A stretch of DNA of 52,487 nt, taken from the NCBI GenBank assembly GCA_015064345.1, contig SVSK01000007.1:1-52487 (forward strand), in the 5' to 3' direction. Below, one piece after another: positions 25,177 to 33,627 of the stretch (position 1 is the first letter of the stretch; each line of letters starts with the position of its first letter). The DNA comes from Oscillospiraceae bacterium. Its GTDB lineage: Bacteria; Bacillota; Clostridia; Oscillospirales; CAG-272. Position numbers and translations under genes: made by a program. Below the pieces are notes generated by a model. The model ran no database searches, was not told the DNA's origin, and saw only the letters and a program-made list of their open reading frames with translations.

Positions 25177-25923
25177 ATGATACTGAACAAAGCACGGTTT
25201 TACAATATCACCTATAATCTCACCTTTGACGTGCACGAGCGGTTCAACATCGGCACGTACAAGGAGAAAACTCTTCATCTGGCGCTGAAACGATACTTTG
25301 AGGAAAGCGACGACTATCACGAGGTCCCCACAAACGGATTTATTGCGGATGTCCGTCGGGATAATGAAATAACGGAGATCGAGACCCTCGGCTTTTCGGG
25401 GCTTGTTCCCAAACTGAGTGCCTATCTTCCTGAATACAAGGTAAATCTTGTGCATCCGCTCGCCGCAAAAAAGTACGTTTCCTGGATCGATCCAGGCACA
25501 AGGGAAATATCCCAGAGACGCATTTCCCCTAAAAAGGAAACTGTTTACGACGGACTGTATGAGCTTGTAAGAATTCTGCCGCACATCAAAAACGAAAATC
25601 TGAACGTGGTGTTTTTGCTTCTTGAAATGGACGAATACAAGCTGCTTGACGGCTGGAGCCGCGACAAGAAGCGTGGTGCACACCGTTTCGAGCGCATCCC
25701 TACGGACGTTTTCGAGCTCATAGAGATAAACTCTGACGAGGACTACATAAAATACATACCCGATAGCTGTGTCCGGGACTTCACAGTCAAGGATTTTGCA
25801 CGCGGTGCAAAAATTGATACCGGAGTGGCGCGGGCCGTGGTCAAGGTCATGGAAGCGCGCGGCGTCATAGAAAAGATCGGCAAGTCGGGACGCTCCTTCA
25901 TTTACTCCAGAGCCGGGATATAA
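25177..25923 (+). CDS. Unknown protein with a C-terminal winged helix, coupled to the BlaI-type gene
   Basis: 248 residues, soluble. The N-terminal half has the pattern IADVRRDNEITEIE followed by GFSGLVPKLSAYL, then HPLAAKKYVSWIDPGT; the spacing of Asp, Glu and Lys is reminiscent of a PD-(D/E)XK nuclease core, though this is only suggestive. The C-terminal 65 residues (FTVKDFARGAKIDTGVARAV, KIGKSGRSFIY) look like a winged helix. The ATG follows the repressor stop by 1 nt, so translation is coupled. I know no function for it. Confidence 0.6.
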   Translation: MILNKARFYNITYNLTFDVHERFNIGTYKEKTLHLALKRYFEESDDYHEVPTNGFIADVRRDNEITEIETLGFSGLVPKLSAYLPEYKVNLVHPLAAKKYVSWIDPGTREISQRRISPKKETVYDGLYELVRILPHIKNENLNVVFLLLEMDEYKLLDGWSRDKKRGAHRFERIPTDVFELIEINSDEDYIKYIPDSCVRDFTVKDFARGAKIDTGVARAVVKVMEARGVIEKIGKSGRSFIYSRAGI

Positions 25924-25946
25924 TACATTATTTTTCCCGAAATATA

Positions 25947-25975
25947 TTGAAATCCCCCACCATATTTGATATAAT
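25947..25975 (+). promoter_or_regulatory. Promoter of the sugar isomerase gene
   Basis: TTGAAA (25947-25952), 17 nt, TATAAT (25970-25975). Confidence 0.8.
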
Positions 25976-26024
25976 GATTAGTAACGGATAAACCGAATAA
26001 ACTAAATAAGGACGGTAATTAATT

Positions 26025-26744
26025 ATGAAATACGGCATTCAGATGTACAGCATCCGCGACGTAGCTGAGGTTGACCTCAAGGCGGCTCTTAAGGCTGCAG
26101 CAGATATCGGATACAAGAAAATAGAGTTTGCAGGCTTCTTCGGCCACTCTGCTGAAGAAATCAAGTCCTGGCTTGATGAACTCGGTCTCGAGTGCTCCGG
26201 TACACACAGCGGCCTTGCTGATCTCGTAAACAACTTTGACGAGACAGTAAAATTCCACAAGACTATCGGCAACAAGTACTACATCATCCCCGGCCACGAC
26301 CTTTCCACAAAGGCAAAGCTGGACGAATTTATCGAGCAGTGCAACATGGTTGCTCCCAAGCTTCGTGAGCACGGTATTGAGCTCGGCTTCCACAACCACC
26401 ACATCGAGTTCGAGATCATGCCCGAGGGCTACCAGATCCACAAGGAGCTTGAAGAGAGAGCTGACATTTTCTTCGAGATCGATACATACTGGGCATTCGT
26501 TGGTAAGCAGGATCCCGTTGCAACTCTTGAAAGACTGAAGGACAGAATCCGCGTTATCCACCTCAAGGACGGCTCTCCCGAGGGCGTTGGTTGCTCTCTC
26601 GGCAGTGGTTCTGCACCTGTAGCGGCTGTTAAGGCAAAGGCTCAGGAGCTTGGATTCGGCATCGTTGTTGAAAGCGAAAGCCTTACTCCCACAGGCCCCG
26701 AAGAAGTTAAGCGCTGCATGGATTACCTGAGAACTCTCGACTGA
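26025..26744 (+). CDS. Sugar phosphate isomerase/epimerase (xylose-isomerase-like TIM barrel)
   Basis: 239 residues. The AP-endonuclease-2/TIM fold has metal ligands visible in GFHNHHIEFE, the EIDTYW strand, VIHLKDG and the VESES strand. Relatives include IolE, hydroxypyruvate isomerase and tagatose epimerases. Substrate cannot be assigned. It has its own promoter and is followed 51 nt later by the XpaC-like gene. Confidence 0.85.
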   Translation: MKYGIQMYSIRDVAEVDLKAALKAAADIGYKKIEFAGFFGHSAEEIKSWLDELGLECSGTHSGLADLVNNFDETVKFHKTIGNKYYIIPGHDLSTKAKLDEFIEQCNMVAPKLREHGIELGFHNHHIEFEIMPEGYQIHKELEERADIFFEIDTYWAFVGKQDPVATLERLKDRIRVIHLKDGSPEGVGCSLGSGSAPVAAVKAKAQELGFGIVVESESLTPTGPEEVKRCMDYLRTLD

Positions 26745-26795
26745 TACTTGACCCAAGATACTCACAAAATACAGTAAAGGAGTGCAACCGAATAA

Positions 26796-28061
26796 TTGGC
26801 AAACAAAAACAAATTCAATTTTGAAGTTCCGGGTATTCTAATCTTTATCGGATTCTGCGTCAACCCCGCGATCGGAATAATTATGGCTGTGCTCCGTACT
26901 ATTTCAAGAAACATTGCAAAAGAAGCGGAAGCCGCCTCAAAGAAAAGCGGTAACCCGTACTATCATACGTCGATGAGGGGCGACAGTGCCCACTACGGTT
27001 CAAGTGCAAAGGCTAAGTCAAAGAGGAAAAAATCCTCTCCCGCATACAAGCTTATGGTTGCCGGTATCATCGCGTGTTTGGCATTTGCAATCATTGGCGG
27101 AATCTCAGTTGAGTTGTTCAGCCTGTCATTCAGATCAATGGTCGGAGCTTTCAGTGTTGCTGTGCTTCCCTTCCTGATTGGAGCCGGTGGATTCTACCTC
27201 GGTTCAAAAGTTGTCAAAAATCGTGACGTTCGATTTGACCGCATCAGAACACTCATCGGCAGTCGCGACAGTCTCAATCTTACAAAGATCGCCGTCGCAT
27301 CAAACGAAAGTCTCAAGCGCATCAGACGGGATCTTCAAAAGATGATCGACGACGGTGAGTTTGGTGATAGAGCTTACATCGACCTTGGCACAAACAACTT
27401 TATGAGAACCCCCGACGCAACTCCCGATGAACCCGAGCAGTTTGATTACCGCAAGGTTTACGGAAATGTGTTCAAAAATGAGGCGAAGGCAGAAAAGCCT
27501 CAGACAAAGGGCGAATCGAGTGCCAAATCTGGAGAAAAATCCTCTGACAGAGACAACTTCGACACGATACTGTGCGAGATCCGACGTCTCAACGACGATA
27601 TCAAGGATGACGAGGTGTCTGATCGCATCTACAAGATCGAAGCGCACACCAAAAACATCTTCGATTACGTCACCGATCATCCCGAAGCAATGCCGCAGAT
27701 CCGCACGTTCATGAACTACTACCTGCCAACGACCTTGAAGCTTCTTGAATCCTACAGCAGGATTGAGCGTGTAGGTGTTGCGGGCGAGAACATGAAGAAG
27801 TCTAAGGAGAACATCGAGAAAACTCTTGATATGCTTGTCACGGGCTTTGAGGGTCAGGTTGACCAGCTGTTCAAGAACGAGTCGATCGACATTTCCACCG
27901 ACATCAGCGTGCTCGAAACAATGATGCAGAAAGACGGCATCGGCACAAAGAACTACGATATTGCCTCAATGCTCGCTGAATACACCGACGAGATCAGCGA
28001 TGATCTCACAGACGAAGCGGGCGGAGCAGGCGGCGCGGCGGCACAAAAAAGAAAAGAATAA
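26796..28061 (+). CDS. XpaC-like membrane protein (5-bromo-4-chloroindolyl phosphate hydrolysis family)
   Basis: 421 residues. An N-terminal hydrophobic segment, then two further helices (about 85-110 and 118-142), a variable charged linker, and a C-terminal helical domain with IRTFMNYYLPTTLKLLESYSRIE, which marks the XpaC family. Bacillus XpaC is named from a phosphatase screen, but its true role is unknown; relatives are often next to TelA toxic-anion genes, absent here. It starts with TTG at 26796, behind AAAGGAG. Confidence 0.8.
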   Translation: MANKNKFNFEVPGILIFIGFCVNPAIGIIMAVLRTISRNIAKEAEAASKKSGNPYYHTSMRGDSAHYGSSAKAKSKRKKSSPAYKLMVAGIIACLAFAIIGGISVELFSLSFRSMVGAFSVAVLPFLIGAGGFYLGSKVVKNRDVRFDRIRTLIGSRDSLNLTKIAVASNESLKRIRRDLQKMIDDGEFGDRAYIDLGTNNFMRTPDATPDEPEQFDYRKVYGNVFKNEAKAEKPQTKGESSAKSGEKSSDRDNFDTILCEIRRLNDDIKDDEVSDRIYKIEAHTKNIFDYVTDHPEAMPQIRTFMNYYLPTTLKLLESYSRIERVGVAGENMKKSKENIEKTLDMLVTGFEGQVDQLFKNESIDISTDISVLETMMQKDGIGTKNYDIASMLAEYTDEISDDLTDEAGGAGGAAAQKRKE

Positions 28062-28067
28062 CAAAAG

Positions 28068-28100
28068 AAAAGTATGGACTCGACGTGAATCCATACTTTT
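28068..28100. terminator. Bidirectional terminator
   Basis: AAAAGTATGGA and TCCATACTTTT form a perfect stem between the convergent XpaC-like and carrier genes; it closes the fumarate-reductase operon. Confidence 0.9.
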
Positions 28101-28115
28101 GTTTATGTTTGGTTA

Positions 28116-29303
28116 TCAGATCATAATAAGAATCTTCGCCACCAGCACGACTGCAACAAGTGCAACGGGATAAGTAGCCGCATAAGCCGCAGCCACCTCA
28201 TCAGTACCGGCTGTGGAGATAAGCGCACCGAGAGCGGGTGTAGAGGTCATACCTCCGGTAATAGAGCCAAGGTTATTGAAGATACCGAGCTTGAACACAT
28301 ATCTTGCGAAGATGTAACCCACGATCATAGGGATAGTGGTAAGAGCAACGCCGTAGAGGAAATATTCAAGCTGGAGATTTTCAACAAACCGTACACCACC
28401 CGGAACACCTGCCCCGATAAGGAACAGCACAAGACCAAGCTCGCGGAACACGTTAAGATTGTTCTTGCTTACTCTCATATCAATAGGTCCAATGTGAGCA
28501 AAGTGACCGAACAGGAGACCGGACACCAGTGTGCCGCCGGAGGTACCAAGTGAGAAGTTGGTTCCGGGGATCTTGATGGAACCTATGATAACGCCCACTG
28601 CAACCGCCAGGAAGAAGGGGAAGAAATCAAGAGAATCAAGCTTTATGAGCTTACGCTTGGGCTCGGGAATGGTGATCATACCTGCCGCAACGAATGCCTC
28701 GCGCTCCTTTGCAACATCAACCTTCAGAATCTTCGGCATGAGCTGAACGAACAGCACAACGCCAAGCACACCGTAGATATACGCAATGCCGTAGCCCGCT
28801 GTAGCCGCGTTGGATACTTCCTCAGCCACACCTTCTGTAGCCGCAGAAAGACCGGGAGTACTTGTAAGACCGCCTGTGAGAAGTCCCACAACCATACCTG
28901 CGTCAACCTTAAAGATAAGGATAATAGCAACAGCAACAAGGGCGCCGGATGCGATGACGATAAGTCCCATGAGGATGTATGCAAGAGACTTTTTGTTCAT
29001 CGTTCTGAAGAACTTGGGCCCTGCTATATATCCCACGGCGGTCACAAACAATGCTGTGCCGATACTCGAGAACACCTTGAAGCCTGCGGGATCATAAAGA
29101 GATATCTCCGCACCGCCGAGAGTAAATGAGGGGATATAGTTCACAAGAATACCGTAGACAAGTGCCACAAGAAGCACGCCTGCAGTACCGAGAGACACGC
29201 CTTTGATGCTGATGCCGCCTACAAGATATCCCACAGCACCGATTGCAAAGGCGATAAAGATAAGTGAAAACATGGAGTCAAGAACTCCGCCGAGAAATGC
29301 CAT
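28116..29303 (-). CDS. AspT/AAE-family membrane carrier, possible dicarboxylate exporter
   Basis: 395 residues, about 10-11 membrane helices in two repeats. Each repeat carries the family motif: GGLTSTPGLSAATE and GGMTSTPALGALIS. This is the aspartate:alanine exchanger (AAEx, Asp-Al_Ex) family, but without the central TrkA-C regulatory domains of AspT. Last of 12 genes in the fumarate operon, 15 nt after frdA, so export of succinate or exchange of C4-dicarboxylates is the best inference. Confidence 0.8.
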   Translation of the reverse strand: MAFLGGVLDSMFSLIFIAFAIGAVGYLVGGISIKGVSLGTAGVLLVALVYGILVNYIPSFTLGGAEISLYDPAGFKVFSSIGTALFVTAVGYIAGPKFFRTMNKKSLAYILMGLIVIASGALVAVAIILIFKVDAGMVVGLLTGGLTSTPGLSAATEGVAEEVSNAATAGYGIAYIYGVLGVVLFVQLMPKILKVDVAKEREAFVAAGMITIPEPKRKLIKLDSLDFFPFFLAVAVGVIIGSIKIPGTNFSLGTSGGTLVSGLLFGHFAHIGPIDMRVSKNNLNVFRELGLVLFLIGAGVPGGVRFVENLQLEYFLYGVALTTIPMIVGYIFARYVFKLGIFNNLGSITGGMTSTPALGALISTAGTDEVAAAYAATYPVALVAVVLVAKILIMI

Positions 29304-29318
29304 GATGCTCGCCTCCGA

Positions 29319-30935
29319 TTAAACCTTTCTTGTATAGTCAGGCAGGAGCTTGGGAGACTGAACGGTGGACTCAACGCCGCATTCAGCCAGTTCCGCTTCA
29401 AATTTTGCTATATGGTCAAGTGTAAGTGCGCCGAGAGTTACGTTCTTTGCCCGCTCGGATGCCTGCTGACCTGCGTTTCTACCGAATACGATGATGTCAA
29501 GCAGCGAGTTGCCCATAAGTCTGTTTCTGCCGTGGATACCGCCTACTACTTCACCTGCGGCGTAAAGGTTCTCTACCCCTGTCATGCCGTCAGCGGAAAT
29601 ATCAAGACCGCCGTTCTGGTAGTGAAGTGTGGGATATACGAGGATGGGCTCTTTTCTGATGTCGATACCGTACTTACCGAACATACGGAGCATTGCGGGG
29701 ATTCTCTTCTCGATTGTTCCCTCGCCGCCCTTAAGCTCGATCATGGGAGTGTCAAGCCACAGACCAAGTCCGTCGGATGTTTCAAGTCCGTTGCCGCGGT
29801 CAGTGCACTCACGGATAATGGATGCCGCAGAAACATCACGGGTCTCCAGAGGATGCATGAATACCTCACCATTTGCGTTAACAAGCTTTGCGCCCAGCGA
29901 ACGCACCTTCTCTGTTACAAGTGCACCGAAGATCTGCTCGGGGAATGCAGCGCCTGTGGGGTGATACTGAAGTGTGTCTGCATAAAGAAGCTTTGCACCT
30001 ACTCTGTAACCGAGTACAAGACCGTCCGCTGTTGCACCGTAGTGGTTGGATGTGGGGAATCCCTGATAGTGGAGTCTGCCCGCGCCGCCCGTTGCCATGA
30101 TAACAGTCTTTGCTCTTGCTACAAGAAGCTCACCTGTTTCCATGTTCTTGAGTACTGCACCTGCACACTTGCCGTTCTCGTCAAGGATAAGCTCGATTGC
30201 AGATGTAAAGTCGATTACCGGAATACCGCAGTTGAGTACTTCATCACGAAGTGTTCTCATGATCTCAGCACCGGAGTAGTCCTTTGCCGCGTGCATTCTC
30301 TTTCTGGACGTACCACCGCCGTGGGTCGTTACCATTGTGCCGTCGGGAGTCTTGTCGAATTCAACACCAAGCTCGTTGAGCCACTGAATAGCCTCGGGGG
30401 CGTCGCACACCAGCTTACGGAGAAGCTCGGGCTTTGCCGCAAAGTGACCGCCGCCAAACGCATCAAGATAGTGGATAGCAGGGCTGTCGTTAGGCTTATC
30501 AGCCGCCTGGATACCGCCCTCTGCCATCATTGTGTTAGCGTCGCCAATTCTGAGCTTTGTTACGATCATTGTGCTCGCGCCGTTCTTATGTGCCTCGATA
30601 GCCGCAGATGCACCCGCACCGCCGCCACCGATAATGAGAACGTCTACGTCATAGTCGATCTTTGTAAGATCCACATCAGATGCGCTGATCCTGCTCTTTC
30701 CCTGGAGAAGTGCAGCCAGCTCTGTGGGTACCTTGCCACCCTTGTTTACGCCTGCCTTCAGAACTTCAAACTCGCTCTGCTTGTAGTCGGGGTGATATGT
30801 TGCAAGAAGGGTCTCCTTCTCTTCTGCTGTCATTCTGCGAGGCTCGAATGCTGTATTAGCTGCTCTTGCCGCTTCCACCTTTTTCATGGATTCGAGCATC
30901 GCTTCGGTATATACCGCTGTTCTCTTTTCTACCAT
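29319..30935 (-). CDS. Fumarate reductase flavoprotein subunit, soluble type
   Basis: 538 residues. FAD-binding GGGGAG (103-108) begins a FrdA/SdhA-like domain. Catalytic residues of fumarate reductases are present: His325 in HPTG, Arg366 in TRDVSA, His438, and Arg472 in NRLMGNS. The His that covalently holds FAD in quinol-linked enzymes is Asn134 (NTMMAEGG), so FAD should be non-covalent, as in L-aspartate oxidase. A roughly 90-residue N-terminal extension precedes the Rossmann fold, and the usual C-terminal helical domain is shortened. It should reduce fumarate to succinate with electrons from the FrdB-like protein upstream. Confidence 0.9.
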   Translation of the reverse strand: MVEKRTAVYTEAMLESMKKVEAARAANTAFEPRRMTAEEKETLLATYHPDYKQSEFEVLKAGVNKGGKVPTELAALLQGKSRISASDVDLTKIDYDVDVLIIGGGGAGASAAIEAHKNGASTMIVTKLRIGDANTMMAEGGIQAADKPNDSPAIHYLDAFGGGHFAAKPELLRKLVCDAPEAIQWLNELGVEFDKTPDGTMVTTHGGGTSRKRMHAAKDYSGAEIMRTLRDEVLNCGIPVIDFTSAIELILDENGKCAGAVLKNMETGELLVARAKTVIMATGGAGRLHYQGFPTSNHYGATADGLVLGYRVGAKLLYADTLQYHPTGAAFPEQIFGALVTEKVRSLGAKLVNANGEVFMHPLETRDVSAASIIRECTDRGNGLETSDGLGLWLDTPMIELKGGEGTIEKRIPAMLRMFGKYGIDIRKEPILVYPTLHYQNGGLDISADGMTGVENLYAAGEVVGGIHGRNRLMGNSLLDIIVFGRNAGQQASERAKNVTLGALTLDHIAKFEAELAECGVESTVQSPKLLPDYTRKV

Positions 30936-31012
30936 ATCTATATTATCATGCCTTTCTTTGCATTTGCGGAACTATATCTAAAAAATCAGTTATCTTCCGG
31001 GCGCAAATGAGT

Positions 31013-31058
31013 GTCTGAAACAACTCACTTACGATTTCCGGTCGCTTCATTTTCAGAC
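31013..31058. promoter_or_regulatory. Intercistronic inverted repeat between frdB- and frdA-like genes
   Basis: GTCTGAAA (31013-31020) and TTTCAGAC (31051-31058) are perfect arms in a 134-nt gap, the largest inside the operon. Possible processing or stoichiometry element. Confidence 0.4.
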
Positions 31059-31069
31059 GGACCTTCCTT

Positions 31070-31744
31070 TTACTTCTCGATTTCTCTGTTGTTGTAAAGC
31101 TCTTTCATCTCGGAAACAGGCTTCTGCATAAGTGCCTCTATCAGCTCCTCAAAGGTGCCGTCCTTGATCTCGCGTACTCTGTCTTCCAGATGCTCGGACT
31201 TTGGAGCAAGATACTTGCCGTTGATTCTTCTTGCAAGCACGCCCACCTGGGGATGAGAGATACCTGCAGGGCAACGGGATGAACATACACCGCACATTAC
31301 GCAGTCGAAGGATTCTTCAGCGCAAGCCTCAAAGTCACCTCTCTGTGCGTATGCAATGTACTGCATTACATTAAGTCCCTGTGTGCAAGCCTTTGTACAA
31401 GCGTTGCATCCGATGCAAGAGTAGATCTCAGGGTAAAGCTGCATCATTACAGCTTCGCTCTGTGGAACGGTCTCAATATCATATACCTGCTTTACAAGGG
31501 GGAAGAAAGGCAGAGTTGCCACGTACATTCCCTCTTCTACCTTGGTCTGGCAAGCGAGACAAGCCTTAAGCTCACGCTCGCCCTTGATTCTGTAGATAGT
31601 AGCGCAAGCACCGCAAAATCCGTTTCTACAGCCGCATCCGCGAACAAGCTGGTAGCCTGCGTATTCCATTGCTCCCATAATGGTAAGGTTAGAAGGCACT
31701 TCATACTTCTTACCGAACAGGAACACGTTTACTGTATTTTCCAT
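31070..31744 (-). CDS. Fumarate reductase iron-sulfur subunit (TfrB/HdrC-like), no membrane anchor
   Basis: 224 residues. N-terminal [2Fe-2S] ligands (Cys39, Cys44, Cys47, Cys62 in CRNGFCGAC and ACLAC) are followed by two [4Fe-4S] motifs, CIGCNACTKAC and CVMCGVCSSRCP. It resembles the first part of methanogen thiol:fumarate reductase TfrB but lacks TfrB's C-terminal HdrB-like CCG domain, and no SdhC/D or FrdC/D anchor is encoded. It should pass electrons from the Hdr/Flx complex to the FAD of the next gene. Confidence 0.88.
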   Translation of the reverse strand: MENTVNVFLFGKKYEVPSNLTIMGAMEYAGYQLVRGCGCRNGFCGACATIYRIKGERELKACLACQTKVEEGMYVATLPFFPLVKQVYDIETVPQSEAVMMQLYPEIYSCIGCNACTKACTQGLNVMQYIAYAQRGDFEACAEESFDCVMCGVCSSRCPAGISHPQVGVLARRINGKYLAPKSEHLEDRVREIKDGTFEELIEALMQKPVSEMKELYNNREIEK

Positions 31745-31771
31745 AATATATCTCCAAATTTAAGTAATATC

Positions 31772-32602
31772 TTAATACTCGTCGGGAAGCTCTGAAAGCT
31801 CATCCATTCTGAACACAGGACCGTCCTTGCAAACGTATTTTGCACCAACGTTGCATCTGCCGCACTTGCCGATTCCGCACTTCATCTTCAGCTCAAGTGT
31901 GGTGTAGATCTGTGTTTCCTCAAATCCAAGCTCTTTAAGCCCTGCAAGGGTGAACTTGATCATGATCGGAGGTCCGCAGAGAACTGCCACCTTGTTTGTA
32001 TCAAAGCCAAGCTCTTTTACATAGTTCGGCACAAATCCAACGTGACCGTCCCAGCCTTCCTGTTCTCTATCAATGGTAAGATGAACGTGAACATCACGAT
32101 CGTCATTCATCCATTCATTCACGATCTCATCGTAGAACGCGAGGTCTTCCTTGGAACGGGCACCGTAAACGATGTCTATTCTGCCGTAGCGGTCGCGATA
32201 ATGTCTGCAGTAATTGATCACGGAACGCACAGGAGCCATGCCAACGCCACCTGCAATAATAAGCAGATCATGTCCCGCAAACTCGTCGTCTACGGGGAAT
32301 GCGTTACCGTATGGTCCGCGAACTGTGATCTCCTGACCGGGCTCGATCATGTGAAGCCAATTTGTCAGGCATCCGCACTTCTTGATTTCAAACTCGAGAT
32401 ATTCTTCGTTGGTGGGAGAGGATGTTATGGAGAACATTGCCTCGCCGATTCCGGGGAGTGACACCATTGCGCACTGTCCCGGCTTGTGGATAATGGGCTT
32501 CTTACCGTCTCTGCCAACCACGCGGAAGTTTTTAATATCAGGTGTGTCTACTCTTACGTCGGTAACCACACCAACTACGGGGATAAGTGTTTCAAAATTC
32601 AT
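31772..32602 (-). CDS. FAD/NAD(P)-binding oxidoreductase subunit (FlxA-like, AsrB/HydG family)
   Basis: 276 residues. An FAD-binding beta barrel (KPGQCAMVSLP, MFSITSSPT) and a nucleotide domain (IIAGGVGMAPVRS, VLCGPPIM) are followed by a C-terminal [2Fe-2S] motif CGIGKCGRCNVG. The family includes sulfhydrogenase gamma subunits, AsrB and PyrK. In FlxABCD complexes this is the NADH-oxidising entry point. It starts 2 nt after the upstream FeS gene stops. Confidence 0.88.
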   Translation of the reverse strand: MNFETLIPVVGVVTDVRVDTPDIKNFRVVGRDGKKPIIHKPGQCAMVSLPGIGEAMFSITSSPTNEEYLEFEIKKCGCLTNWLHMIEPGQEITVRGPYGNAFPVDDEFAGHDLLIIAGGVGMAPVRSVINYCRHYRDRYGRIDIVYGARSKEDLAFYDEIVNEWMNDDRDVHVHLTIDREQEGWDGHVGFVPNYVKELGFDTNKVAVLCGPPIMIKFTLAGLKELGFEETQIYTTLELKMKCGIGKCGRCNVGAKYVCKDGPVFRMDELSELPDEY

Positions 32603-32604
32603 CT

Positions 32605-33627
32605 TTACTCCTCCTCACCCAGCGTTTTCATTACTTTTACAATGTTCATTGATATCGGGCAGGACGCAAGACATCTTCCGCAGCCTACGCAACCGAATTC
32701 TCCGTTGTTGTTTTCGGGGAAATACACAAGCTTGTGCATAAATCTCTGACGGAATCTCTCCTTCTGGGTAAGGCGATTGTTTCCGTGTGCCATCTTTGTA
32801 AAGTCTGAGTACATACATGAGTCCCAAGTTCTGAATCTCACTACTCCGTGGCCTGTGTCAAAGTCCTTGATATCGTAGCACTGGCATGTTGGGCAAACGA
32901 ATGTGCAGGTACCGCAAGCAATGCACGCTTCGGAGAGTGATGCCCAGTTTTTGTCGTTCCAGAACTCTTCTGTCTTGCCTCCGCCAAACTTTGCTGTATC
33001 GATATTGGACAGAGGAAGCAGGTCAATGATCTCTTTTGTCTTTGCCTGTGCTGCTTCTGCGGGAGTACTGTCTCTGTCTTCGAAAATGTCTCCGAGAGAA
33101 TCAACAAATGCACTTCCCTTTTCTGTCTTCGCTTCAATGAAGTAGCCGCCGTCAGCTTCAGTGAACACTACGTCTCCTTCGGGAGCAGATGCGTCAATAC
33201 CGAATGCCTTACAGAAGCAGGTCTCTTCAGGTCTACGGCATGCCATGGAAATGATAACTCCGTGTTCACGTCTGTTCTTGTAGTATGTGTCTACAGGTTC
33301 TGCGAGGAACACCTTATCAAGGATAGAGAAACTTCTTACGTCACAAGCGCGAACTCCGAAGATAGCGAAGTCTTCTGTTTCACGTCTCGGGTCGATGATC
33401 TCGATCTTACGGTCAGTCATCTTGAACTCTACAAGGTTCTCAGTCTGTGGGAAGAAGAAATCCTTTGCGCTTCTTGTGGTGTGGAGTTTTTCGGATACCT
33501 TTGTTCCGCTCTTCCACTTCTTGTATGCTGAATTTGTACCATCCGTGTCTACGGGAACGTATACGTTCAGCTTTTTTGATGCAGCTTCAAAAAACTGCTC
33601 AAGGTTTGTTTTCGCGATGTATTTCAT
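32605..33627 (-). CDS. 4Fe-4S dicluster protein (FlxB-like; HydB/AsrA family)
   Basis: 340 residues. The N-terminal domain (FGVRACDVRSFSILD) is that of sulfhydrogenase beta and AsrA subunits. Two clusters follow: CIACGTCTFVCPTC (about 245) and CVGCGRCLASCP (near the C-terminus). It is predicted to wire the NADH-oxidising flavoprotein to the rest of the complex. ATG overlaps the previous stop (TAATG). Confidence 0.85.
   Translation of the reverse strand: MKYIAKTNLEQFFEAASKKLNVYVPVDTDGTNSAYKKWKSGTKVSEKLHTTRSAKDFFFPQTENLVEFKMTDRKIEIIDPRRETEDFAIFGVRACDVRSFSILDKVFLAEPVDTYYKNRREHGVIISMACRRPEETCFCKAFGIDASAPEGDVVFTEADGGYFIEAKTEKGSAFVDSLGDIFEDRDSTPAEAAQAKTKEIIDLLPLSNIDTAKFGGGKTEEFWNDKNWASLSEACIACGTCTFVCPTCQCYDIKDFDTGHGVVRFRTWDSCMYSDFTKMAHGNNRLTQKERFRQRFMHKLVYFPENNNGEFGCVGCGRCLASCPISMNIVKVMKTLGEEE

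Noticed and set aside
29412-31010. A 532-codon + strand frame opposite frdA
   Set aside because: Antisense shadow of the FrdA-like gene, Cys-rich and without family motifs.
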